Below, piece after piece: positions 45,604 through 55,060 of a DNA stretch of 64,000 nucleotides. Location: assembly GCA_034521225.1 (NCBI GenBank), contig JAXHMR010000016.1, positions 1-64,000 of the forward strand, written 5' to 3'. Both the position numbers and the translations under genes were made by a program. Each line of letters opens with the position of its first letter. The first letter of the stretch is position 1. The notes below the pieces were generated by a model that worked only from the letters and a program-made list of their open reading frames with translations, did no database searches and was not told the origin of the DNA. Source of the DNA: Woeseia sp034521225 (lineage in GTDB: Bacteria > Pseudomonadota > Gammaproteobacteria > Steroidobacterales > Woeseiaceae).

Positions 45604-45806
45604 GATGGAGGGCCGGGTATGCGGCGGCAGTGGTTTTACCGGTACTTTGCCATCAATGGCGGTTGAGCGGAACGCCGCGAGACGGCAATAGCCGGAAAAA
45701 CAGCAGCAGCGGATGCTTCGGCGACCTGCAACACCACGCCGGTTACCCGCGGCAGCGCAGAATGCTATCGTTCGGCGTATTTTGGCAACGCTCGATACCG
45801 CATCTT

Positions 45807-46955
45807 ATGGAAATATCGTCGCTCAAGGACTTCTGGGCCCTGGTTGTCGACGTCTGGCAGGACGGCGTGTTCGGCATCCAGATCGCCGACACGCTGATCG
45901 CCCTGTTGATCCTGGGCTTCTTCCTGCTGGCGCGGAACCTGTTCACACGTATCGTCGTAAAAGCCCTGAAACGGGCGACGGCACGCACAAATACCGCCAT
46001 CGACGACGCGATACTCGACGCTTTCAGCGCTCCAATCCGTTTTGTGCCGGTTGTGATGGGCGTGTTTTTTGCCACGAGCGCGCTCGACGTTGGCGAAGAC
46101 ACCGAAGCGTTTTTCTATAACGTCAATCGCTCGCTCGTCGCGTTTACGCTGTTCTGGGCTTTTTACCGGCTGACAACACCGGTCGGTCACGTGCTGCTGA
46201 AGGCAGAACGGTTTTTTACCGACGCAATGGTCAACTGGACGGTAAAAGCAGCGAAAGTGGTGTTCATCGTGATCGGCGCCGCCACCATTCTCGAGCTGTG
46301 GGGCATCGCCGTCGGCCCGATCATCGCCGGCCTCGGCCTGTTCGGCGTCGCCGTGGCGCTCGGCGCCCAGGACCTGTTCAAGAATCTCATCGCCGGCCTG
46401 TTCGTCATCGGCGAACGGCGCTTCAATGTCGGTGAATGGATCCTTGTCGATGGCATTGTCGAGGGCACGGTCCTGGAAGTCGGCTTCCGCACGACGACGG
46501 TGCGGCGTTTCGACCGCGCACCCGTGTACGTGCCGAACGCGCGCCTGGCCGACAACGCCGTCACGAACTTCACCCGCATGACGCATCGCCGGATCCGCTG
46601 GATCATTGGCGTCGAATACGGCACCAGCATCGACCAGCTGCGCGAGATTCGCGACCGTATCGAACGCTACGTGCTGGAGAACAGCGACTTTGCCAAACCG
46701 TCCGAGGTCTCCACTTTCGTCCGCATCGACGGCTTTTCGGACAGTTCCATCGACATCCTGCTGTACTGCTTTACGAATACGACGGTCTGGGGAGAATGGC
46801 TGGCAATCAAGGAACGGCTCGCCTACGAAATCAAGGAAATTGTCACCACGGCCGGTAGCGGATTCGCATTCCCGAGCCGGTCGCTGTACCTCGAGTCGCT
46901 GCCCGAGGCGCCTGAAGTATTTCCGCTGTCGCCGCACCGGACCGCTGATTCGTGA
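45807..46955 (+). CDS. MscS-family mechanosensitive channel
   Basis: A small-conductance mechanosensitive channel, 382 residues, releasing solutes on hypo-osmotic shock. Membrane helices near residues 25-45 (IADTLIALLILGFFLLARN), 75-90 and 105-120. The pore helix and its exit read IIAGLGLFGVAVALGAQDLF followed by NLIAGLFVIGERRFNVGEWI, the MscS hallmark leading into the beta domain. A start at MEISSLKDF is chosen because the earlier in-frame codons give an unlikely arginine-rich leader. Confidence 0.92.
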   Translation: MEISSLKDFWALVVDVWQDGVFGIQIADTLIALLILGFFLLARNLFTRIVVKALKRATARTNTAIDDAILDAFSAPIRFVPVVMGVFFATSALDVGEDTEAFFYNVNRSLVAFTLFWAFYRLTTPVGHVLLKAERFFTDAMVNWTVKAAKVVFIVIGAATILELWGIAVGPIIAGLGLFGVAVALGAQDLFKNLIAGLFVIGERRFNVGEWILVDGIVEGTVLEVGFRTTTVRRFDRAPVYVPNARLADNAVTNFTRMTHRRIRWIIGVEYGTSIDQLREIRDRIERYVLENSDFAKPSEVSTFVRIDGFSDSSIDILLYCFTNTTVWGEWLAIKERLAYEIKEIVTTAGSGFAFPSRSLYLESLPEAPEVFPLSPHRTADS

Positions 46956-47090
46956 CGGCGACAGCCCACACGAGCGCTGGAACCCGTTTCATCTCTCGCA
47001 TACGACACCTTCCCCGACCCGTCCCGGCTGCGCTACTGCCTGAATCTTGCCAGGGACTTCTGACCGGCACGCGCACTCCCGGGACGTCAG

Positions 47091-47122
47091 ATGCTGCCAC
47101 GGTCAGTGGGCCGTGGCAGCAT
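47091..47122. terminator. Perfect 12-bp stem hairpin
   Basis: ATGCTGCCACGG, 8-base loop, CCGTGGCAGCAT. It lies between mscS and the LysR remnant, whose stop codon is in the loop. No T-run on either side. Probably a bidirectional transcription end for converging genes. Confidence 0.6.
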
Positions 47123-47640
47123 CCCCGGTGAATTCCCGCAGCCGTTTGTGTGTTGTGCCGGCTGCTGTCAAAAGCCATGAGCGAAATTGCCTGATCTGGT
47201 TCCTCCTGAGTGAACTCTCACGAAAACTGGCCCGGTACGCTGAGCCGGACCAAGCGCCTTGTTCTACCGGAAACGGCAGCGACAATCTGCCATCCTTGAG
47301 CTGCGGCGTGACGAGTGCTAAACCGCCAAGGATCAATCCGGCGTTTGCATACACCGCTTCCAGGGCATGCAGAACTTTTTGTATCGAATACCTCTGCCGG
47401 GCGCGGTTTTACGATAGCCGTAGCGATTGATCCAGTCGGGCCAGCCCAAGGCGCCGCCATCACCGGTGTAACAGTCAAGGTGCAGCAACGGGAATCCTTC
47501 CAGTATCTCTGCTTCAGGCCGGCCGGAAATTCTCCTGGTGTTCTCAGGTGATGCGATTGGCAGCAGGTAATCGGCAAACAGCAGGTCTTCAACAGGGCTG
47601 TTGCGTGCATTTCCGAACCAGATTTCACAGTCGGCCTGAC
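47103..47640 (-). pseudogene. LysR-type regulator, C-terminal fragment
   Basis: On the minus strand the sequence encodes the effector-binding domain of a GcvA-like LysR regulator: EIWFGNARNSPVEDLLFADY, LLPIASPENT, EGFPLLHLDCYTGDGGALGW, then after one missing A near 47,375, ALEAVYANAGLILGGLALVTP and IRQFRSWLL. The N-terminal helix-turn-helix half is missing: its place is taken by the DUF4242 gene on the opposite strand. The upstream end blends into unrelated sequence near 47,640. Confidence 0.7.
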
Positions 47641-47649
47641 CCAGTTTCA

Positions 47650-47934
47650 GTGGTACATCTACGACGCTTTATTGTAGAAAGGGACATTGCTGGAATCGGT
47701 TCGATGTCATTGACCGAGCTCTGCGGTGCAGCGCGTGCTTCGAACCAGGCCATTGAACAGATAGGCGGTGATGTCCAATGGCAGCACAGCTACGTTGCCA
47801 GCGACAAAACGTTCTGCGTGTACCTGGCGAGGGACGAGGCCACGATTGCAAAACATGCGGAGCTCAGCGGCATTCCGGTATCCAGTATCACTGAAGTGTC
47901 GCAAATTATCGATCCGTTGACGGCAAACAACTGA
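47650..47934 (+). CDS. DUF4242 (SCO4226-like, nickel-binding family) protein
   Basis: About 94 residues: RRFIVERDIAGIGSMSLTEL, IGGDVQWQHSYVASDKTFCV, and ISEVSQIIDP-like end (ITEVSQIIDP). The pattern FIVERD ... W.HSYVASDKTFC is typical of DUF4242 ferredoxin-like proteins; a Streptomyces member binds nickel. The GTG start at 47,650 is a guess, since no ATG with a ribosome binding site precedes the domain. It sits against the cut end of the LysR remnant. Confidence 0.7.
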   Translation: MVHLRRFIVERDIAGIGSMSLTELCGAARASNQAIEQIGGDVQWQHSYVASDKTFCVYLARDEATIAKHAELSGIPVSSITEVSQIIDPLTANN

Positions 47935-48150
47935 TCCACCGACACCGTCCGCCGCTCCGCGCGCCCGTACTCGCAAATCGCTCCTGCGTGAATATTTCGC
48001 ACTAAAGCCCTGCTGTGACATTCAGCCGCAGCACTTTTTGGGCGCCCGCTGGCGGGTTTTCCCCCTGGTTTTCGATCTCTACAGGTAACAGGGCCAGGAG
48101 CGGATTGTGCGAGCGGTATCCGGCCCGCGAGTTCAAAAGGACACAACAAT

Positions 48151-48732
48151 ATGAATCTTTATTTCCGATTGCTGCGCGCGTACCTGAACGGACTGATGGG
48201 TGGCCGCCTGAAGCACTCCGATGCCGCGGAAAGCCGCTTCCGTGTGTGGCTGCACGATCTCGACGCCTTCGGACACATGAACAACGGACGTTACCTGCAG
48301 ATTATGGACGTCGCGCGAACGGAGTGGATGACACGTGTTGGCGTGTTCGCTGCCATGCGGCGTCACAAGTGGTCTGCGCTACTGGGCGGTGGTGTGGTCC
48401 GCTATCGCTATTCGTTGCGCATGCTTCAGGTCTACCGGGTTCGTACCCGCCTGTTGCACTGGGACCGTCGCTGGTTCTACCTGGAACATGCCTTTATTGA
48501 TAAGAGCGGACGCTGTGTTGCGGCGGGCGTAACCCGCGCCGGTATCCGCGGTAACGGCAATTGGGTGCCGGCCGTCCAGGTGGTGGCAGCCGTTGGCGCC
48601 GATGCCGATCCGCCGCCGGTGGCGCCGCCCTACCTGCGCACCTGGCTGAAGCTTGAGGACGAGTTGTTTGCGGCTGCTGAGGCGCATGCATCACACGCAT
48701 GTCAGGCACCCAACGCCGGGAGCCTGCACTGA
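48151..48732 (+). CDS. Hot-dog fold thioesterase-like protein
   Basis: 193 residues. The motif DLDAFGHMNNGRYLQIMDVAR is the 4-hydroxybenzoyl-CoA thioesterase-type core with the catalytic Asp region replaced by the D.FGHMNNG variant seen in the THEM6-like group. Likely acts on acyl-CoA or acyl carrier protein. TGATG couples it to the following exporter, so it is the first gene of an operon with an MMPL transporter, LolA-like protein and outer-membrane barrel. Confidence 0.8.
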   Translation: MNLYFRLLRAYLNGLMGGRLKHSDAAESRFRVWLHDLDAFGHMNNGRYLQIMDVARTEWMTRVGVFAAMRRHKWSALLGGGVVRYRYSLRMLQVYRVRTRLLHWDRRWFYLEHAFIDKSGRCVAAGVTRAGIRGNGNWVPAVQVVAAVGADADPPPVAPPYLRTWLKLEDELFAAAEAHASHACQAPNAGSLH

Positions 48733-51099
48733 TGTTTCTTGACCGGCAGCATACCGAGCGGTTCTTTCGCCGGGTAACCGCGAGGCCGGTACTCACCCTT
48801 GTCCTCGGTGTCCTGGTGATTGCCTACTTTGCAGCCGGGCTGACGCGACTGGTCAAGGATACGTCTATCGAGGCATTCATCCCGGACGATCACCCGTCAC
48901 TGCTGGCGAACGACCGGGCGGAAGAGATCTTCGGCATCTCGAAACCGATCGTCGTGGCCGTCATGACTGACGATGGCGGTTCGGTTTTTCGACCGGCAAT
49001 ACTGGACCTGATGACCGACCTGACAGAACAGGTGGCGGCGCTGCCAAATATTCGCGCCAATCGGGTCTCCAGCATCGCGACCGAGTCCTCAATTGCAGGC
49101 AGGGACGGTGAATTGCTTGTTGAGTCATACGTTCCGCACCCGGGCCTCTCAGAGTTGCAAGCTGCAGATGCAGCGAGGCGCTGGCGAGCCATGCCTCCCC
49201 ACATCGGCGCACTTGTCAGCGAAGATGAGGACGGTGCACTAATCATTGCGGAACTGATTGATGACAACCAGGCAGCCGATACTTATGACGCGCTGCTTGC
49301 AATGGCCGCGGCGTATTCGGACCGTGACGTCGAGATTCTGGTTTCAGGGCCTGCAGCGGTAAGCGGTTACCTTGGCGCATACATCGATCGCGATGCACGC
49401 ATGCTCCAGCCGATGGTTTTTCTTGTCGTCCTCAGCTTCATTTACCTGGCGTTTCGCCGCACAACGGCGTTGCTCGGACCGGTGATTGTCATCCTGGGTT
49501 CCGCAGGCGGCGCACTGGGATTGATGGCCTGGGCGGGTACGCCGTACTTCGCAATTACCAACGCGCTGCCTGTCATCCTGGTTGCAATAGCCGTTGCTGA
49601 TGCGATCCATATACTCTCGGCCTATTATGTGCTGCGAGCGCAGGATGAAAAGGGCGATGTCCGCGGGCAGGTGATTCTTGCGATGGTCGAGATGGCCCGG
49701 CCTGTCACACTGACTACGTTGACAACGATGGCGGGATTTGCCGGCATCGGATTGGCCTCGATCATGCCGCCGATCGAATACTTTGCATGGTATGCAGCAC
49801 TCGGTGTGGCGCTTGCATGGGCCTTCTCGATCCTTGTACTGCCGAATATCCTGTTGCTGCTGCAACCTGCTGCCAGCCCGGCCTTTTCCAGCTGGCAGAT
49901 GCGGCGCCCCGACCCGATCGGGAGCGTCCTCGCCCGCTTCGGTATTGCTTCAATACGTCGCCCATGGATCACGTTGACACTGTTTGCACTTGCCATCGTC
50001 GTCGCATCCGTCGGTGCAGCCCAACTTCGTGTCGATCGGTCTCAAGTTGAAAACTTCAGCATTGATGAACCGGTACGAATTGCTGATGAGCGCATAAACC
50101 AGGAATTCGCGGGTACTGCCCTGCTGGATGTGGTCATTGATGCCGACGAGCCGGAGGGGCTACTCGGTGCGCGTGCCATGGCGAAGATTCTTGCGCTGCA
50201 GGAATACTTCGAGACGCTGCCGCACGTGCAGAAAACTGCTTCAATTGCCGACTACGTCGGATTATTGCACGGCGCGATAGAAGCAACCGCGACGACACGG
50301 GAACTACCCGTCACAGACGATGCGATAGGCCAGTACCTGTTCGTCTACGAAGTGTCAGGCGACCCCACCGATTTCGAGGAGGAGATCGATTACGGATACC
50401 AGACCGCATTGGTACGCGGCGTACTGAATGCGCACCTGTACAGCCAGACGCGACAGACGGTTGAGGCACTGCAGTACTACATAGAAACCGAATTCAATGA
50501 GCCAGGCCTGACCGCGACACTGGCTGGCGATGTCAACATCAATTACCACTGGATGAGCCGGCTGGAGGATTCGCATTTTCTGGGTGTCGGTCTGTCGCTG
50601 CTGATGGTGCTGGTGATTTCGAGCCTGATATTCGGCACCGTTCTCGCAGGAATGGTCGCAGTGGTACCTGTCAGCTTCACGGTCCTTGTGCTTTACGGCG
50701 TGATGGGATTCGCCGGTGTGCACCTCGCGCCAGCCACGTCCATGCTTTGCGGCGATCTCCGTTGGTGTAGGCGTCGATTTCGCGATTCACCTGATCGATC
50801 GCCTGCGTCAGGCAATGGCACGGTACCACGGCAACCTTGAGCAGGCTGTTGCTGCCGTAATGCCGGGGACAGCCCGCGCCTGTTTCTTCAACGCCATGGC
50901 ACTTGGCCTGGGCTTTGCTGTGCTGATGTCCAGCGAGTTGCCGACACTGCAGCGTTTCGGAGGCCTCGTAACGGTGGCGGCGCTCGCAAGCTTCGGAACT
51001 GCCCTCTGTATCGTGCCGGCACTTTTCGCCGCCAACGAAGCACTGCGCGGCACGTCACTGCGGCGAGTACTGCAGGGGGTTACGCGCTGTTCATTGCTG
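48732..51099 (+). CDS. MMPL/RND-family transporter, one frameshift
   Basis: Inner-membrane exporter of the MMPL type, about 789 residues. N-terminal helix (VLTLVLGVLVIAYFAAGL), large periplasmic domain (SIEAFIPDDHPS), then several helices (MVFLVVLSFIYLAFRR) and a second copy of this layout after about residue 400, ending in VGVGVDFAIHLIDRLRQAM. One extra C near 50,744 (atgCtttgcggcg) splits the frame; the correct reading is TSMFAAISVGVGVDF. It is probably a lipid or hydrophobic-molecule exporter, judging by its operon neighbours. Confidence 0.85.
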
Positions 51100-51885
51100 A
51101 TGACTTTGATCGCAGGAATCCTTGCTGCTCTGTCGACCAGTGCGCTGGCAGAACCCGACGGCCGGGAAATTGCAGCAATGGTTGAGGCGCGTGAAGAGGG
51201 CAGTGCTACGCGCCGCATCATTCAGATGACATTGACGCCGCAGCGGGGCAGACAACGCGAACGCACAGCAGTCGTACTGAAGCATCGCGATGAGGAGACC
51301 CGCAAAACGCGCATCACCTATACAGCTCCAAAACGGGCGCGTGGTATTTCATTCCTCAGTCACGACTATCCGGCATCGGACCGGGCGGATGACCGCTGGT
51401 TGTACACGCCGGCAATCCGCAAGGTGCGCCGTATACCGGCTACGGAGCGGGGCAAGAGCTTCCAGGGCACCGACTTCAGCTACGAGGATGTACAGTCCGA
51501 TCTCAAGTTTGACCTCGATGATTACCGCTTCAGTTACGTAGGACGTGATGAGTCGGCCGGCGCGGTCCGGCATCGGATTTCCGGCAAGCCGGTGTCGACA
51601 GCCATCGCGCGTGAACTCGGCTACGGCGGATTCGATGCTGTCATTGATGAGACATCGTGGCTGCCGGTCCGCATCGATTTCACAGATCCGCAAGCGGAGC
51701 CGCTGAAGACCGTGACGATCACGGACATCCGGAATATCAGCGGCTATTGGACGCCGACATTGATCGAAGCTGTCAATCACCAGACCGGGCACCGCACCAC
51801 GTTTCACTACGAGGACGTATCGTATCCGGACTCACTGGCCGGGCACCTGTTCGTGCCCGGCAGCCTGCAGCGCGGATTGCCGTAA
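51100..51885 (+). CDS. LolA-like outer-membrane lipoprotein-sorting protein
   Basis: About 261 residues: signal peptide MTLIAGILAALSTSALA, then a LolA/LolB-fold domain (GREIAAMVEAREEG; RGKSFQGTDFSYEDVQ; KTVTITDIRNISGYWTP). The start is chosen at the ATG before the signal peptide. In the present sequence the exporter frame reads into it without a stop; a genuine fusion is possible, but in related operons these are separate genes. A periplasmic carrier of lipid between the MMPL pump and the outer membrane would fit. Confidence 0.78.
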   Translation: MTLIAGILAALSTSALAEPDGREIAAMVEAREEGSATRRIIQMTLTPQRGRQRERTAVVLKHRDEETRKTRITYTAPKRARGISFLSHDYPASDRADDRWLYTPAIRKVRRIPATERGKSFQGTDFSYEDVQSDLKFDLDDYRFSYVGRDESAGAVRHRISGKPVSTAIARELGYGGFDAVIDETSWLPVRIDFTDPQAEPLKTVTITDIRNISGYWTPTLIEAVNHQTGHRTTFHYEDVSYPDSLAGHLFVPGSLQRGLP

Positions 51886-51900
51886 GTAGGGGAAACGCCG

Positions 51901-53203
51901 TTGAGATATGTATTCCTTGTATCACTTGCCTGTCTCGTGTGTTCGATTGCGAACAGCGCAGGGCTGCAGTCGGCGGAGCTGCGCGCCGAGCTTCTCTATG
52001 GCTACAGCACCGTTGCCAGTTCGGCCCTCGAAGCGGGACTGGAACTGGAACCGGCATTCGAGTACCGGTTCGGTGATAGCAGCCGCCTCGTATTCTCTGC
52101 ACGCCTGCGCTGGGATGCAGAGGACCGCCTCGCACCGGGCAAGCCGGATGTGGAGACCTACGATGGTGCTGTCCAGGCCCTGGACTGTTGGCAGCAACGC
52201 GGTTGCGGAAATGCGGGATGCGTACCTGCAGATCGATCTGCCGCGCGGCTTGCTGCGCATGGGCAAGCAGCAAATCGCCTGGGGTGCACTGGATGGACTG
52301 AAGATCATGGACTCGCTGAACCCGCAGAATTTTCGGGAATTCATCCTTGAGGATTTTGCAGACTCACGTATCGGGCTCTGGAGCGTTTATGCTGATGTAA
52401 CACGCGGCAACTGGCGCGCGGAACTTGCGTGGATTCCCGATACAACCGGCCATGAAATACCAGCGCCGGGTGCCTGGTTCGAACTCGTCGCGCCACGCTT
52501 CCGTTACGGTGCCGAACCCGACGCGCCACGCCCGCCGACGACCACGATCCGCCCGGATACTGCAATTGACGACGCCACGATTGGCGTGCGGATATCGAGG
52601 TTACTGGGCGGCTGGGACCTGGGACTGGTGGCCATTTCCGGTTATGACTTCGAGCCACTCGGCAGGCTGGTGTCATCGCCGACTGGGCCCGTGCTGGAAC
52701 GCTATTATGCGCGCCGCGAGCTGCTGGGCATCAGTGCAGGCACGTCGCTGGGCGCGGTTGCAATGCGTGCCGAGGTCTCGTACAGGCCGGAGCGAATGTT
52801 CAACCTGCGTGACGATACGGAACTTGTATCGGAACCACTGGACCAGTACTCGGTTGGCCTCGGCATCGACATGTCCGGACCGTTCGACACGTTTATCAAT
52901 TTGCAATACGTTCTGGACCACGTGCAATCCGCGCCGGACACGCTTGTCCGGCCGCGCACCGACCGCCTGGTGACTTTACTGCTGCGACGGAACTTCGCTT
53001 ACGACACTGTCACTGCCGAGCTGCGCTGGTACCGGTATGCCGGGAAAGGCGATGAGTTGCTGCGCGCGGCGCTGGCATACGTGATTGGCGAAGAAACGTC
53101 GCTGCGCCTCGGACTGGACGTATTTCGCGGTGATGCCGATGGCCTGTTCGGGCAATTCAACGATCGTGACCGCATTACGCTCAGTGTGGAGCACTACTTT
53201 TGA
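51901..53203 (+). CDS. Outer-membrane beta-barrel protein (DUF1302-like), one frameshift
   Basis: About 433 residues. TTG start behind AGGGG, signal peptide FLVSLACLVCSIANSA, then alternating amphipathic strands and the typical last residue F (SVEHYF). Contains LQIDLPRGLLRMGKQQIAWG and LNPQNFREFILEDF, which resemble DUF1302-type barrels found with MMPL/LolA-like partners. A frameshift near 52,185-52,200 (DCWQQRGCGNA versus NAVAEMRDAYL) splits it. Last gene of the export operon. Confidence 0.8.
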
Positions 53204-53283
53204 AAAAACAGCGGCTGATCCACACCTGCGACCGTCATCAGCGACCGTCGGCTGATGATATTGAGGCCCGGCTCACGCCCGGC

Positions 53284-53314
53284 GCCGGCAGCGAGGTATT
53301 CCGGCGCTGCCGGC
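53284..53314. terminator. Hairpin between barrel gene and sigma factor
   Basis: GCCGGCAGCG, 11-base loop, CGCTGCCGGC. It lies between the converging ends of the barrel gene and the sigma gene. No T-run. Confidence 0.5.
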
Positions 53315-53354
53315 TCCAGTTGCCCGATACAGGTTCGGGGCAACGCCGCGGACT

Positions 53355-53909
53355 CTACTCGCTTGTCTCCTTCATCAAGGCCGCGATACGCGAACGGGCT
53401 GTGGACCATAATCCGCTCGACTGAGCGCGATGACACGCCCAGCGCTTCAGCAGACTCCTCCGTTGTCAGGCCGGCAAAATAGCGGCACTCGAACACACGG
53501 ACGAGGCGCTCGTCTTCAGATTCGAGAACAGCCAGCAGCTCGTCAACCTGCAACAGAAACTCCGCATTTTCCTGCACATCATCGTGGACGCGGCTATCGT
53601 TGAATGTCACCTGTTGACCTTGCCGCTTACCGGCCGTTGCATAGCGAACTTCATCGACAATGACCTGGCGCATGATGGTGGCGGCGAGCGCAAAGAACTG
53701 CTGGCGGTCCTCAGGCTTCAGATCCCCACCCGAAAGCAATTTCAGGAAGGTCTCGTTGACCAGTGTCGTTGCGCCAAGATTATGATTCCCGCGTGTACGA
53801 TGCGCGCCATCGCTTTCAGCTCCGGGTACAGGATCGAGGCCAGGCGATCCAGTGCGCCGGTGTCGCCGGCGCGGCAGGCATCAAGCAGGATTGTGATTTC
53901 GGAGGGCAT
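53355..53909 (-). CDS. ECF-like RNA polymerase sigma factor, two frameshifts
   Basis: A sigma-70 family factor of the ECF-like (TIGR02999) type, about 185 residues. Region 2: LDRLASILYPELKAMAR, then TTLVNETFLKLLSGGDLK; region 4: VFECRYFAGLTTEESAEALG and VSSRSVERIW. Frame breaks near 53,787 and 53,405 (extra base in the codons for IWSTARS) shorten the apparent frame at both ends; the corrected protein runs MPSEITILLDACRAG to LMKETSE. In other genomes this type is often found with a Ser/Thr kinase gene, and here a kinase fragment sits immediately upstream. Confidence 0.8.
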
Positions 53910-53926
53910 GAGGATCAGCCTGCAGG

Positions 53927-54202
53927 CTAACCTTCTCCAGGCAGGCGTGCCTGGGATCCAAGTTCCATCGATTCGCTGTCACTGCCGGGAGAGATCTTGA
54001 TAGCGACATCGCGCTCAAAACTGCCGTCGATGCGCTCGGCGCGGAAGACGCGACTCATGCCCCCTTCGGCGATAAGCCCGGTAATGCGGCAATCACCCAG
54101 CTCTCGGCCCACCAGCTTGTCCGTACCAGTCGCAGCTAGCCGCGACAGAACCTCCAGTCCGCCCCCGGTTGACAGGGGGTCGTTATTATTATCATTGGTC
54201 AT
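53927..54202 (-). pseudogene. Ser/Thr protein kinase, N-lobe only
   Basis: 91 residues from MTNDNNNDPLSTGG. CRITGLIAEGGMSRVFRAER is the glycine-rich loop and VAIKI holds the ATP-binding lysine. The reading stops after PGSDSESMELGSQARLPGEG, so the catalytic loop and DFG region are missing. The sigma factor starts 17 bases later. Either a 3'-truncated kinase or a small separate domain; truncation is more likely. Confidence 0.65.
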
Positions 54203-55060
54203 AGACCGGATTTTCCGCTGGCCTGAGCGTGATTGATTCTGCATATCGACAACAAGATTGCAATTCTGTGCAACAGGCAGCACGGAACAGAGCCGCCGAA
54301 TCCGGATCGGCAAGCGCTGAAACTCGATCCGCGACCCGTCCCAGGCGAACAGCCCGCCGCTGTCCGCGGGCCCGAGCTCGTCGATGACCTTGAGCAGGTA
54401 ATCTGCGGACTGCCGCGGCGAGAACAGCTTGTCTTCGGGTGTAGAATCGGTAAACGGTTTCGACAGCCGCGTATCCACCGTGCCCGGGTGCAGCGTCACG
54501 ACGATCGAGTTCGGATGGCGCCGGCCCTGCTCAATGGCGATCGTCTTCACCAGCTGGTTCAGGGCCGCCTTCGACGCGCGGTACGACGCCCAGCCGCCGA
54601 GCCGGTTGTCGCTGATGCTGCCGACCCGCGCCGACAGCGCGGCGAACATGGTCTTCTTCCGCTGCCGTAGCTTCGGCAGGAAGTGCTTCGCTACCAGCGC
54701 CGGCCCGGTTGCGTTGATTGCGAGCACGGCTGCAAGCGATGCCGGGTCGAGCTCGCTCAGGCGCCGTTCCGGTCGCAGATCGTCGCCGCGGTGCAGGATG
54801 CCGGTCAGTACCAGGACCAGGTCCAGTTCGAGGTCGCCCGTCGATGCGGCCGCGGCCTCGATCGATCCTTCGTCAGTGATGTCGATCGCATGCCAGGTTG
54901 CTGCTTCGCCTGGAAGCGTCGTTTCACGGCGCGAAAACGCGAACAGTCTTGTTACACCAGGGTCCGCCGCCAGCACTTCGCAAAACGCGCCGCCGATGCC
55001 GCCGGACGCGCCGATCACAGCGACATTTATGTTGTTTCCGAATGATGTGAGCCTGCTCAT
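54203..55060 (-). CDS. Short-chain dehydrogenase/reductase (C-factor-like)
   Basis: An NAD(P)-dependent SDR. GASGGIGGAF is the cofactor-binding motif; the active-site Ser (ARVGSISDN) and YRASK (YxxxK) follow. The domain ends near FAWDGSRIEF (about 54,320), as usual for the family, but no stop codon is present and the frame runs on for 39 odd residues into the kinase fragment. One missing or extra base near 54,300 is the simplest explanation. The ATG overlaps the photolyase-family stop (ATGA), indicating one operon. Confidence 0.82.

Larger units (their letters stand above)
23010..45663 (-). repeat. Right arm of giant inverted repeat
   Basis: Reverse complement of the left arm. Similarity stops being testable at 45,663 because the window begins there on the other side. 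The DNA beyond (from 45,664, the mscS promoter side) is not repeated inside the window. This arm holds the cleaner copies of jetA and jetB. No insertion sequence or recombinase gene was seen at either visible boundary. Confidence 0.97.

Noticed and set aside
1..45663. Two independent, biologically separate Wadjet systems
   Set aside because: jetA is identical in the bases compared and the gene context is mirrored, so these are copies of one locus, possibly artificial, not two acquisitions.
1..45663. A pure fold-back sequencing artefact of one DNA molecule
   Set aside because: It does not by itself explain synonymous third-position differences between the arms in malic enzyme, the FMN reductase-like gene and part of jetC; a strain mixture or older duplication must also be involved.
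45765..46937. A 390-residue minus-strand frame opposite mscS
   Set aside because: Antisense shadow in GC-rich DNA; the plus-strand MscS reading has clear family motifs.
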